64,000 nucleotides of DNA from Ensifer sp. LCM 4579 (GTDB taxonomy: Bacteria; Pseudomonadota; Alphaproteobacteria; Rhizobiales; Rhizobiaceae): NCBI RefSeq assembly GCF_001854885.1, contig NZ_MDDV01000059.1, positions 124,001-188,000 of the forward strand, in the 5' to 3' direction. A model generated the notes under the pieces. It ran no database searches. It had not been told where the DNA came from and worked only from the letters and a program-made list of their open reading frames with translations. This document shows positions 10,065 to 18,492 of the stretch, piece after piece. Position numbers and translations under genes: made by a program. Position 1 is the stretch's first letter, and each line of letters starts with the position of its first letter.

Positions 10065-10429
10065 CTGGCGAGAACCTTCCGGGCGATCTTGACGAGGCTT
10101 TCAGGATCAAACGGCTTGGTGAGCCAGCCGGTCGCTCCCGCCGCCTTGGCCTGCTGCTTCATCTCGCCGTCGGACTCGGTCGTGAGGAAAATGACAGGCA
10201 CGCCCGCATGCGCCGGCAGCTTCCGCAACTCGCGAATCATCCTCAGGCCATCCATGTTCGGCATGTTGAGGTCGGTGACGACCAGGTCGAATTCACCGGC
10301 CTTCAACTTGTTGAGGCCATCAAGGCCATCGACCGCCTCCGTGACGCTGTAACCGGCATTCGACAATGTCACCCGCGTCGTCAGTCTTATGCTCGCGGAA
10401 TCGTCGACGGTCAGTATTTTCGCACTCAT
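10061..10429 (-). CDS. cheY: CheY-type single-domain response regulator
   Basis: A 122-aa receiver domain with the acidic pair DD at 9-10, phospho-acceptor Asp53 (TDLNMPNMDG), a conserved Thr in FLTTES and Lys105 (TKPF). No output domain is present. It is placed between the STAS gene and cheA, overlapping both by 4 bp. It is the expected phosphorelay output, acting on a flagellar motor or another target. Confidence 0.95.
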   Translation of the reverse strand: MSAKILTVDDSASIRLTTRVTLSNAGYSVTEAVDGLDGLNKLKAGEFDLVVTDLNMPNMDGLRMIRELRKLPAHAGVPVIFLTTESDGEMKQQAKAAGATGWLTKPFDPESLVKIARKVLAR

Positions 10430-10755
10430 TGGCTGTTCTCCTGATGAAGCCAGAATTCCAGATCTTCAGCTGAAGCTTCCTTAAGAAATCCGCCGCGGCT
10501 CAGCACACCCAGCAAATTTGCCCCGGCCGGGCGAGCGAGTGAGAGCGCGCCGCCAGCGCGGTTCGCTTGCCGCCGTGCCGCAATAAGCAACTGCACGAAG
10601 CTGAGATCGACAACGGCATCTTCCTTCAACTCAAGTGTGAGACGTGAGCTGGCGTCGAGCGCCGTCGTCATTTCCTTGCTGATTTGGTCGATATTCCTGA
10701 TGTTCAGGTCGGACTGGAACGACAGTCGCAATTCGCCCGGCATAGTCTCTCGCAT
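10426..10755 (-). CDS. STAS-domain protein at the head of the chemotaxis operon
   Basis: A 109-aa STAS (anti-sigma-factor-antagonist-like) domain, with a core ALDASSRLTLELKEDAVVDLSFVQLLIAAR. The Asp-Leu-Ser that precedes the helix corresponds to the phosphorylatable Ser region of SpoIIAA-like proteins. The start at 10755 is set by AGGAGG a few bases upstream; a Met at 10743 and a GTG at 10761 are alternatives. No anti-sigma kinase gene is in the window, so its partner is unknown. STAS genes head several che2-type clusters. Confidence 0.85.
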   Translation of the reverse strand: MRETMPGELRLSFQSDLNIRNIDQISKEMTTALDASSRLTLELKEDAVVDLSFVQLLIAARRQANRAGGALSLARPAGANLLGVLSRGGFLKEASAEDLEFWLHQENSQ

Positions 10756-10761
10756 GCCCAC

Positions 10762-11417
10762 CTCCTGGTGTGCAGAATTCTACTGTTTCAAGGGGGATCT
10801 TCAGCGGCTCGTTACGCGCCTCTGCCGCTTCGCAAGTTGAAAATGGAGCGTGTTGAAATTGGAAGCGCTTGCCAGCCGCGTTCCGTCAGAGGCTGTCGAA
10901 TCGTATTCGCAATTGCTGCGTCAACAACTCGGACCAGAGTCCCCTCACGTCTTCGGGACTGGCTATTCGGGCAATTCAGCGGTTCATATCTCGGGGACTA
11001 GGCTCACCCTCAAGTCATCTGAGGGGAGGCTGTCCAAGGCTGTCATCATGCCAGTTGGACAGGCAACGTTGCTATCTCCGGATGTATGCAAGATTTAACC
11101 CACAACCCTTTACCAAAGGTTAATGCTGGATACCTGGTTCGCAGTTTTCTGCATTCCCGCCGGCGTATTTTGTTGTGGTCGAATCTGTAGATGTTACGGA
11201 TCCGCGACTGCAATCAGGAGATCGCTGCCAAATGCCGAAACAGGCTCACGCACCGCTGTCTGGATAGTTTATGTTGGCCGGATTTAGCGGCTTCTGCGTC
11301 CTCGAAGGAGGCGGTCCGCCCCGCCACACGGCCCGGCTTATCGGCAATGATCCTAACCGAAACGTAACCTGTCCCGCCTATGGACAGGACGGAGTACATT
11401 TGGGGTGGCGCCAGCCA
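10762..11417. other. Long intergenic region upstream of both divergent operons
   Basis: About 650 bp between the che operon (leftward) and the cyclic-di-GMP gene (rightward). Several short open frames exist on both strands, but none has a ribosome-binding site or a convincing composition. It must hold the promoters for both directions; I could not identify a clear -35/-10 or -24/-12 pair. Confidence 0.5.
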
Positions 11418-13526
11418 ATGATGACTGTTGTCGATTGTATCGTTAACGACCACAACCTGGTTCTGGTTCTGGTTGCCGCGCTGGTCTGCCTTTTTGGCTC
11501 GGCAGTTACGCTGAGACTGTTAAGCCGCGCAGTCCGCGCTTCCGGCGGACAGCGCCTGGGGTGGCAATTCCTGGCGGCGGTTGCCGGCGGGGGAGGGGTG
11601 TGGACGACGCATTTCGTCGCGATGCTGGCCTACAGGCCTCCCGCGCCCGTTTCGATCGATCCGGCCCTGACGATCTTGTCGCTGGTGATCGCCATGACGG
11701 GGCTGTTCGCCAGCCTTCTCGTCAGCGCAATCCCGGCGAGCCGAGTGTTTCCCGCACTTGGCGGTGCCATGGTCGGCCTTTCGTTTTCGGCGATGCACTA
11801 CGCCGGCATGTTGGCCTACCGCGTCGTGGGCATTGTCGAATGGCAATTCAACTATGTGGTGGCCTCGATCGCGATCACAGCCGTTTTCTCCGCCGCATCC
11901 GTGGCATTGATCTCGCGACGCCCCCCTGGGCTTCAGCATTACCGGGCGGCGGTCACCCTTTTGGTCGCCGGCATTGTCGGCCTGCATTTCACCGCCATGG
12001 CCGCGTTCCGCGTGACGCCAATGACGCAAAACTTTCCTGAGTTCGACGCTCAGGCGATCGCGGCCCTCGCCTTGGCTATTGTCGTGGTGGCATTGATCAT
12101 CGTTGGTACCGGATTGGCGAGCTATCTCATCGACACCCATGTCCAGGCCAATTCCCAGGAACAATTGCGCCACATGGCTTCGCACGACACGCTGACGGGT
12201 CTTCCCAATCGTGCGAGTTTCAATGAGTGCCTGACTGGAAGCCTTCTGGATGCGCGAGATGGGAATAAAAAGTTCGCTGTCGTCTGCATCGACCTCAACC
12301 GCTTCAAGGAGATCAACGACACCCTCGGCCACGGCGCAGGCGATGAGGCTCTGCGCATCCTTGCGCGCCGCATGGCGCAATCGCTCGAAGAGGGAGAATT
12401 CATAGCTCGTCTCGGCGGCGACGAGTTTGCGGCGGTCAAGCGGTTTGCGGACCGCAGCGAAGTCCACGCCTTCGCGGATCGTATGGCAGGCATCTTCAAT
12501 CGACCCATTCGTATCGACAGCATGGAAGCAGAGGTGGGCGCGAGTATTGGCGCGGCGGTTTGGCCCGATGACGCCAAGGACCTTGATGAACTGCTGAACA
12601 ACGCCGACTTGGCCATGTACCACGCCAAGCACGCCTTTCTCGACACCATATGCTTTTACGATCCCGAGATCGGCGCCTCCGTACGCAAGCGCCGGAGGCT
12701 GGCGGAGGCGTTGCGCCATGCGCTCGATCACGATCAACTCGAGCTCCACTATCAAGTGCAGATGTCGCTGGCGAGCGGCGAGATTCACGGCTACGAGGTC
12801 CTGTTGCGCTGGACGCATCCACAACTCGGGCCGATCCCGCCATCGGATTTCATTCCCGTCGCCGAGGAAAACGGACTTATCGCGCCGCTCGGTGCCTGGG
12901 TCTTGCGCCGGGCTTGCCAAGACGCCGCGGCATGGGAGCCGCCCTATCGCATTGCAGTCAACGTTTCGGCGGTCCAGTTCATGGACGCCAGCCTGCCGCG
13001 GCTCGTGCATCAGGTCTTGGTTGAGACCGGCCTGCCACCGCACCGCCTCGAGCTCGAACTCACCGAGACCGCCCTCATAAGGGACAAGGCCCGCTCACTG
13101 CATATCATGCGCCAGATCAAGGCGCTGGGGGTCGGCGTATCGCTCGACGATTTCGGGAGTGGCTATTCCTCCCTGGAAACGCTGCGCAGCTTCCCTTTCG
13201 ACAAGATCAAGCTCGACCGGACCTTTGTCGACGGCATCGAACACGACCGCCAATCCAAAGCAATCGTCCGGGCGGTGCTGGCGCTGGGCAAGAGCTTGCA
13301 TATTCCCGTGTTAGCGGAAGGGATCGAAAGTGACGACCAAATCGCGATCCTTCGCGCGGAAGGATGCGACGAAGGGCAGGGCTTCCTGCTCGGGCGCCCC
13401 TCACCTGCAGACGATCTCGCAAGACAAGGCGGCCCGACCCGCTTTGGCGCTCGATCTGTCCAACAATACGAAAATCCTACCGGAGTCGATACGCTATCGG
13501 ATAAGGCAAGGATCACATCCGCCTAA
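11418..13526 (+). CDS. Membrane cyclic-di-GMP protein: MHYT-GGDEF-EAL
   Basis: 702 aa. The N-terminal seven-helix MHYT sensor (about residues 10-240) carries the repeated H-F/Y-x-A/G-M motifs (HFVAMLAYRP, MHYAGMLAYR, HFTAMAAFRV), which are thought to bind a metal or gas ligand. It is followed by a GGDEF domain with an intact RLGGDEF near residue 333, and an EAL domain whose first motif reads EVLLRW and whose DDFGSGYSSLE loop is intact. Both cyclase and phosphodiesterase sites look competent. The start is the first Met of the MMTVVD sequence; a longer frame upstream has no coding character. It is monocistronic. Confidence 0.93.
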   Translation: MMTVVDCIVNDHNLVLVLVAALVCLFGSAVTLRLLSRAVRASGGQRLGWQFLAAVAGGGGVWTTHFVAMLAYRPPAPVSIDPALTILSLVIAMTGLFASLLVSAIPASRVFPALGGAMVGLSFSAMHYAGMLAYRVVGIVEWQFNYVVASIAITAVFSAASVALISRRPPGLQHYRAAVTLLVAGIVGLHFTAMAAFRVTPMTQNFPEFDAQAIAALALAIVVVALIIVGTGLASYLIDTHVQANSQEQLRHMASHDTLTGLPNRASFNECLTGSLLDARDGNKKFAVVCIDLNRFKEINDTLGHGAGDEALRILARRMAQSLEEGEFIARLGGDEFAAVKRFADRSEVHAFADRMAGIFNRPIRIDSMEAEVGASIGAAVWPDDAKDLDELLNNADLAMYHAKHAFLDTICFYDPEIGASVRKRRRLAEALRHALDHDQLELHYQVQMSLASGEIHGYEVLLRWTHPQLGPIPPSDFIPVAEENGLIAPLGAWVLRRACQDAAAWEPPYRIAVNVSAVQFMDASLPRLVHQVLVETGLPPHRLELELTETALIRDKARSLHIMRQIKALGVGVSLDDFGSGYSSLETLRSFPFDKIKLDRTFVDGIEHDRQSKAIVRAVLALGKSLHIPVLAEGIESDDQIAILRAEGCDEGQGFLLGRPSPADDLARQGGPTRFGARSVQQYENPTGVDTLSDKARITSA

Positions 13527-13601
13527 TGCACTCCTTTGATCGACCTCGATTAAAGGACACGCCCTATCTACCAGGACACGAGACGATGCCGAGAGCTGAC
13601 C

Positions 13602-15377
13602 TCAGAGACATTCGGGCAGCCCGGCCTTTCGCAGCCCTTCCATCAGGTAGCTGATCGCGTCAGGATCTGCGATCGGCCAGTAGTCGCGGGTGAATGCCAA
13701 GTCGATCTCAGGGCGAAGACTTCGTAACGCGTCGATGCTGCGGTGTGCATCCTCCAGTCGACCCAGATGCGCCTGGGCCGCAGCCAATATCGCCCAACGT
13801 GACCATTGGATATTTGGCTCGTGCAGTGATCGCTCGGCGGACTCCACAGCGTCCTCTAACCGCCCCAGGAAGAGGCAGGCCTCTGCCTTGCGCACCAAGA
13901 ACTGTCCGAAATACGGGTCCTGCGGGCTGAGGCGCATCGCCACCTCAATGTGCGGCAGGGCCTCCTGCGGGTGTCCCCCGGTAGCAAGCGCCATGCTGAG
14001 CGCGTAGTGGGCCTGCGCGAAGCTTGGATCAAGCTCGATCGCTTTGCGCAGTTCAAAGACGGCCGCGTCGTGTCGCCGAACCAGCGTTAACGCCCGCCCA
14101 AGCGCATAGCGATTGAATGCATCCAACCCATCAAGCTCCACGGCTCTCTCTGCGAAGCGCAGGGCGTCAGCCTTCGCGGCACCCCCAGTATCCACGTAGC
14201 CGCCGACATATTGAAAGAAAAACGCCTCCTCGGCTGCCGCATAGGCACGCGCCAGGCCGGAGTCGATTTCAATCGCCTCCCGGAACAACCGCTGGGCCTC
14301 GACGAGATCCTGCCGGGTGCGCTTGTAAGTGTGCCAAAGGCCGCGCTGGCACAGGTCCCAGGCACGCAGATCGTCGGGGCATTTTGCCCGGGCCCGTTCG
14401 CGCTCGGCCTTGCCGAACTCGGGCTCGATTGCTCCGACCAGCATTTCGGTGAGTTCGTCCTGCAGCGCAAAGATATCTTGAATATCCCGGTCGTAACGTT
14501 GGGCCCAGACATGGTTGCCCGAACTGCCATCAATCAATTGCGCCGTGACACGAACGCGATTGCCGGCCTTGCGAACACTGCCTTCGAGCACGTAGGAGAC
14601 GCCAAGCCTGCGGGCCACGTCACGAATGTCAGGCGATTGCCCCTTGTAGGCGAAGCACGAATTGCGGGCGATCACGAAAAACCACCGGATCCGCGACAAT
14701 GCGGTGATCAGATCCTCGGTAATCCCGTCGGCAAAGTATTCCTGCTCGATGTCTCCGCTCATGTTGACGAAGGGCAGGATGGCAATTGACGGCCTATCCG
14801 GAAGCGGCAGCGATCGGGTCTCCTCACGCGATTTGGCAGCCGCCCGTTCGCTGAAAAGAACTCGGTAGACATGGACCGGTTCGGCAATATTCTTGACCGC
14901 CTGTTCACCCAAATCATCAAACAACACGTCGATCCGACCGTGGATGTAGTCGTAGACGCGGGATGAGACGGAGATGCCACCCGGCTCTGCCAAAGCCTCA
15001 AGCCGGGCCGCTACGTTTACGCCGTCGCCGAATATATCGTCCTCATCAATGATGATGTCTCCGACATTGATTCCTAGACGGAACTGAATCTGATGTTCGG
15101 GCGGCAGGTTTTTGTTGCGGTCAGCCATGCCGCGCTGAACGTCAACGGCGCATGAAACGGCATGGACGGCGCTTGGAAATTCGATAAGTGTCCCATCGCC
15201 CGTCGTCTTGACGATACGTCCGTCATATTCGGTCACCTTCGGATGGAGGAACTCCGCGCGCAGGGCCTTAAGGCGAGCGAGCGTGCCTGTTTCATCACGA
15301 CCCATCATCTTTGAATAGCCGACGACATCAGCTGCGACAATGGCCGCAAGGCGGCGCTGCACACGTTCGTCAGACAT
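13602..15377 (-). CDS. Class III nucleotide cyclase with TolB-like and TPR domains
   Basis: 591 aa. The N-terminal guanylate/adenylate cyclase domain (residues about 8-180) has the metal-binding Asp17 (ADVVGYS) and Asp61 (TTGDGTLIEF) and the FGDGVNVAARLE motif. A TolB/CadC-like segment follows (SIAILPFVNMSGD ... FADGITEDLITAL), then about five TPR repeats to the C-terminus. Rhizobia carry many such cyclases. The ribosome-binding site GAGGG precedes the ATG. It is a soluble, probably cAMP-producing enzyme whose TPR part senses or binds an unknown partner. It has no operon partner. Confidence 0.9.
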   Translation of the reverse strand: MSDERVQRRLAAIVAADVVGYSKMMGRDETGTLARLKALRAEFLHPKVTEYDGRIVKTTGDGTLIEFPSAVHAVSCAVDVQRGMADRNKNLPPEHQIQFRLGINVGDIIIDEDDIFGDGVNVAARLEALAEPGGISVSSRVYDYIHGRIDVLFDDLGEQAVKNIAEPVHVYRVLFSERAAAKSREETRSLPLPDRPSIAILPFVNMSGDIEQEYFADGITEDLITALSRIRWFFVIARNSCFAYKGQSPDIRDVARRLGVSYVLEGSVRKAGNRVRVTAQLIDGSSGNHVWAQRYDRDIQDIFALQDELTEMLVGAIEPEFGKAERERARAKCPDDLRAWDLCQRGLWHTYKRTRQDLVEAQRLFREAIEIDSGLARAYAAAEEAFFFQYVGGYVDTGGAAKADALRFAERAVELDGLDAFNRYALGRALTLVRRHDAAVFELRKAIELDPSFAQAHYALSMALATGGHPQEALPHIEVAMRLSPQDPYFGQFLVRKAEACLFLGRLEDAVESAERSLHEPNIQWSRWAILAAAQAHLGRLEDAHRSIDALRSLRPEIDLAFTRDYWPIADPDAISYLMEGLRKAGLPECL

Positions 15378-15663
15378 GGAACACCCTCACAAGGAATCCG
15401 GCGGGATGACACGGGAATCTTACGTCTGTCGTTGTCGTGCGTCTACCGGCGTTCCGAAACCTGCTTCGGATCGAGAGCAGCCGTACCTCCGGCTACCTCG
15501 AAATGCACCGGAAGGGATGTCTCCGTTCTGCGCTTCCATGTGGCAGCGATGTTGAAATGTCCGCGGTCGCGAAAGCAGAAATGTCACTTTGGGGCTATGG
15601 CAGGCACGACGATCAGTCCCGATCTGACTGGCTGGCCCGGGCTGCTGATGACCACCAGCGCGG
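15378..15663. other. Intergenic region without a supported gene
   Basis: About 285 bp between two leftward genes. Short open frames occur on both strands but lack ribosome-binding sites and protein-like composition. It presumably contains the promoter of the cyclase gene. I see no clear repeat or terminator. Confidence 0.4.
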
Positions 15664-17412
15664 TCACTTCGTCCCGATGCCGATGTTGACACGGTTTCGC
15701 AGGATGGTCCGGCCGTCATCGCCGGCGCGTTCGCGGAACATGCGAGCGAGGGTCTGGCGAATGACGCCGCGCTCGCCTTCGCTCAACGCGAGGCTGCCGA
15801 GCACCTCCTCGACAATCGGATTGCTGCATACGATCCAGTCCCACAGCTCGGCACCTGACTCGAACGCCGTGCTCTCGGTCATCGTCTCGACCTTGACGTC
15901 CTTCAGTCCGGCTTTCGCGAGTTCGACGGCAAGCCGCTCCGGATCGCTGAGCTGGAACGGCAGCGGCGGCGGGTCCATGGGCGGACCGTTGAACTCCGGG
16001 CGAACCGATTGGACGGCGGTGACCAGAAAGGCGAGGAAGTCGATTTGATGCGGATCGCCATAGGCGATGATCAGCACCTGCCCGCCCGGTTTGACGACCC
16101 GTGTCATCTCGCGGATGCCTTTCGGCATGTCGGGAAACAGCATGACGCCGAACTGGGATCCCGCCATGTCGAAGGTGTTGTCGTCGAAGCCGAGCGCGTG
16201 CCCGTCCATGATGTGGGTGCCGATGTCGAGCCCCTCGTTTCCGGCTCGCTCTTGAAGCAGGCCGAGCATCACCCGCGACTGGTCGACGGCGACCACCTCG
16301 GCTCCAATCCGCGCTGCCGGGATAGCCAGCGCACCACTGCCGGACGCCACGTCCAGAAAGCACATCCCGGCCTGGAGGCCGGCCTTTCGCAGCGCCTCGC
16401 CGCCGAGCCACATCTGCGTTTCGGTGTTCGTGCGGTCGTAGCCCGGTGCGATTCGGTCCCAAGCCTCACATGTGTCCGGCAGCGCCTCGGGAGCGGCGGC
16501 TTCAATCGCGGCAAGCGCGGCCCGCAGCGCCTCCATGAATGCGGCAGGCTGTTCGATCGGCGGATCGTCGGCCGCACCGTCGATAACGTGGAGCGGCCAG
16601 CCAAATTGGGCGCTCGCTGCCTCCGCTACGGGCAATGGAGTGGCAAGATCGTGCCGCCCCCAGATCAGGAAGATCGGGATTGTGATGCGCGCCAGTTCCT
16701 CCGGTGGGATTGCCGGAAGACCGAACTGCTCCATCAGGCTCTGCTGGGTAGGCTTCAACTCCGGCGCCTGGGCGCGATCGAGATTGTAGGCCCGCAGCTG
16801 ATCCCAGCTCTCGCCCATTCGACCGCACAGTGCGTCGAGGTCGTAGGCGCACCGCTGCCAAAGCCGATCATGGTTTTCCGGACTTGGCTCCATAATGAAC
16901 GTGGTGAGGGCCGCACCGAATTCAGGCGCCGGCCGAAACGGCACGAGGCCGAGCGCGTCCGACAGCACCAGGCATCGGAGCTTGTTGCCGTGCTCGGCGG
17001 CAAAGCGCGCGGCAATCGCGGCACCGAGAATCTGGCCGAGGAGAATGGGTGGCGTCGGGCAGGTGCCTTCGATGAGCTCGCCGAGCCAGGCGAGAATACG
17101 TTCGGGCTGGACCGGACCCTCGATCGTCCCCGACGTGCCATGGCCCGGCAGATCGGGCGCGATCACGTGATGTGTTCTCACAAGTTCCGGGAGAATTCGC
17201 AGCCACTTTGCTGCGTGTTCTCCTGGGCCGTGCAGCAGCACGATCGGTGGTCCTTCGCCCCCTTCCAACAACACGGTCGAGATACCGGCCAGTTCGAGCC
17301 GCCGCTCCGTGACCGGTAGCCCGGCGAGCAGCCGCTTGCGGGCAGCTTCTCCGGATCGGCGGTTCGATCCAAATGCCGTCCGGGCGGCGTTGTTATCTTC
17401 GGCGTGAGCCAT
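15664..17412 (-). CDS. Alpha/beta-hydrolase-like domain fused to SAM methyltransferase; hydrolase site degenerate
   Basis: A 582-aa two-domain protein. Residues about 40-300 have an alpha/beta-hydrolase fold pattern (IVLLHGPGEHAAKW, IAPDLPGHG, FLIWGRHDLATPL). The nucleophile elbow reads G-Q-I-L-G, with Ile128 where Ser belongs. The C-terminal His position reads GAADDPP (Asp282) in place of the usual GAGHDPP. Only the acid (Asp255) is kept. Residues about 315-582 are a class I methyltransferase (FLDVASGSG motif I; VVAVDQSRVML; GGQVLIIAYGDP). So the hydrolase half is probably a binding or scaffold domain. The second of two adjacent ATGs best fits the GGGAGG ribosome-binding site. It sits 25 bp downstream of another methyltransferase gene, probably in the same operon. 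Confidence 0.88.
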   Translation of the reverse strand: MAHAEDNNAARTAFGSNRRSGEAARKRLLAGLPVTERRLELAGISTVLLEGGEGPPIVLLHGPGEHAAKWLRILPELVRTHHVIAPDLPGHGTSGTIEGPVQPERILAWLGELIEGTCPTPPILLGQILGAAIAARFAAEHGNKLRCLVLSDALGLVPFRPAPEFGAALTTFIMEPSPENHDRLWQRCAYDLDALCGRMGESWDQLRAYNLDRAQAPELKPTQQSLMEQFGLPAIPPEELARITIPIFLIWGRHDLATPLPVAEAASAQFGWPLHVIDGAADDPPIEQPAAFMEALRAALAAIEAAAPEALPDTCEAWDRIAPGYDRTNTETQMWLGGEALRKAGLQAGMCFLDVASGSGALAIPAARIGAEVVAVDQSRVMLGLLQERAGNEGLDIGTHIMDGHALGFDDNTFDMAGSQFGVMLFPDMPKGIREMTRVVKPGGQVLIIAYGDPHQIDFLAFLVTAVQSVRPEFNGPPMDPPPLPFQLSDPERLAVELAKAGLKDVKVETMTESTAFESGAELWDWIVCSNPIVEEVLGSLALSEGERGVIRQTLARMFRERAGDDGRTILRNRVNIGIGTK

Positions 17413-17439
17413 CATGGCCTCCCTTCTTCATTTACATTT

Positions 17440-18249
17440 CTATTTTCGCGCGATCGCCGTCGTCATGCTCACCTGAAGCGACGTGGAACCGTCCACCACA
17501 TACTCCTGCCACCGCCCGCAGACGTCCCGCTCCAGCGCATCGCGCTTTGCCCGGCTGACTTGAGCGACGGCTTCGGCGAGCGGCGTGCTGTGGATGTATT
17601 GCCACAGGAAGTCGGCGGGAGCCGGGAGACGAAGGGTCTTCGGCCTCGCCTGAACATCGACATCCCGGAAGCCGGCATCGCGCATGAGTTCGGTGAGTTC
17701 ATCGACATCGTGCATCGAGAAGACGAGATCGACGAGGAAAGCGGCTTTCGGGTCTATGTGGCGGGCCAATGCGTCCTTCATGATCGCGAACATCGGCGGC
17801 GTGGGCCCGGGCACGCTGACAAAGGCCCGTCCGCCCGTATCCAGCACCCGCCGCATCTCGCGCAGTGCAGCCTGCTTGTCGGGGACGAACTGAAGGCCCA
17901 TCTGGCAGAACACGACATCGAAAGCCTCGTCGGGAAGCGGCATCGCCTCCGCGCTCGCCTCGTGCCAGTCGATCGAGATATCGGGTGGGGTCTGCAAACG
18001 GGCCACCGTCAGCATGCCCGGGTTCACGTCGAGGCCGGCAACGGCGCCGCCGGCACCGACGCTCTGCGCCGCGAGCCGCGTCACGACTCCGGTGCCGCAG
18101 GCGACATCGAGCACGCGCTCGCCCGCTCGAAGGCCCGCCACGCCGATCAGGTCGTCGGCTGCCGGCGCACCGATGGAAGGGACAAAAAATCGCTGGTAGT
18201 TCTCGGCGGGGCTTCCGCCGTAGGACTTGCCGAAGATCTGCTGCGTCAT
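17440..18249 (-). CDS. Class I SAM-dependent methyltransferase
   Basis: 269 aa, Methyltransf_11/UbiE-like. Motif I is VLDVACGTG, the acidic end of strand 2 is AGLDVNPGML, and DVVFCQMGLQFVPDK follows. The start has a strong GGAGGATACG ribosome-binding site. It is upstream of, and 25 bp from, the hydrolase-methyltransferase fusion, so the two are likely co-transcribed. The substrate is unknown. It resembles the methyltransferase at 21456 in length and layout, suggesting paralogues. Confidence 0.88.
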   Translation of the reverse strand: MTQQIFGKSYGGSPAENYQRFFVPSIGAPAADDLIGVAGLRAGERVLDVACGTGVVTRLAAQSVGAGGAVAGLDVNPGMLTVARLQTPPDISIDWHEASAEAMPLPDEAFDVVFCQMGLQFVPDKQAALREMRRVLDTGGRAFVSVPGPTPPMFAIMKDALARHIDPKAAFLVDLVFSMHDVDELTELMRDAGFRDVDVQARPKTLRLPAPADFLWQYIHSTPLAEAVAQVSRAKRDALERDVCGRWQEYVVDGSTSLQVSMTTAIARK

Positions 18250-18264
18250 CGTATCCTCCGTTCC

Positions 18265-18303
18265 CTACAGCGCCGCGTGTCTTTTCAGACGCGCAAGGTG
18301 CAG
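18265..18303 (+). repeat. Nested-palindrome intergenic repeat, copy 2 (partial)
   Basis: Starts CTACAGCGCCGCGTGTC and continues to GACGCGCAAGG. The inner stem (GCGTGTC/GACGCGC) is intact, but the outer right arm CGCTGTAG is lost. It lies between the LuxR gene stop and the methyltransferase start. Confidence 0.6.
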
Positions 18304-18492
18304 CCGGATGCTCGCAGCGCGATCACCAGTGTCGGTCCCGTGATCCATGGGCAAGCTGCGCCGCACCGCCGCGCATCGATGGCCGATCAGTTTCAGGTGC
18401 AAGCTTAGGACGAAGGGGAGTGCGGCGCTTCGGGCGAACCACCCAATCGGCACCGGTAACTGCATGGGTGATTCCACCCATGCCAAGCACGT

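Noticed and set aside
10850-11123. Two overlapping short frames upstream of the cyclic-di-GMP gene
   Set aside because: No ribosome-binding site, Ser/Arg-rich composition and no motif; more likely non-coding.
16009-17319. 436-codon open frame on the + strand
   Set aside because: Antisense to the hydrolase-methyltransferase fusion. High-GC third positions keep the opposite frame open.
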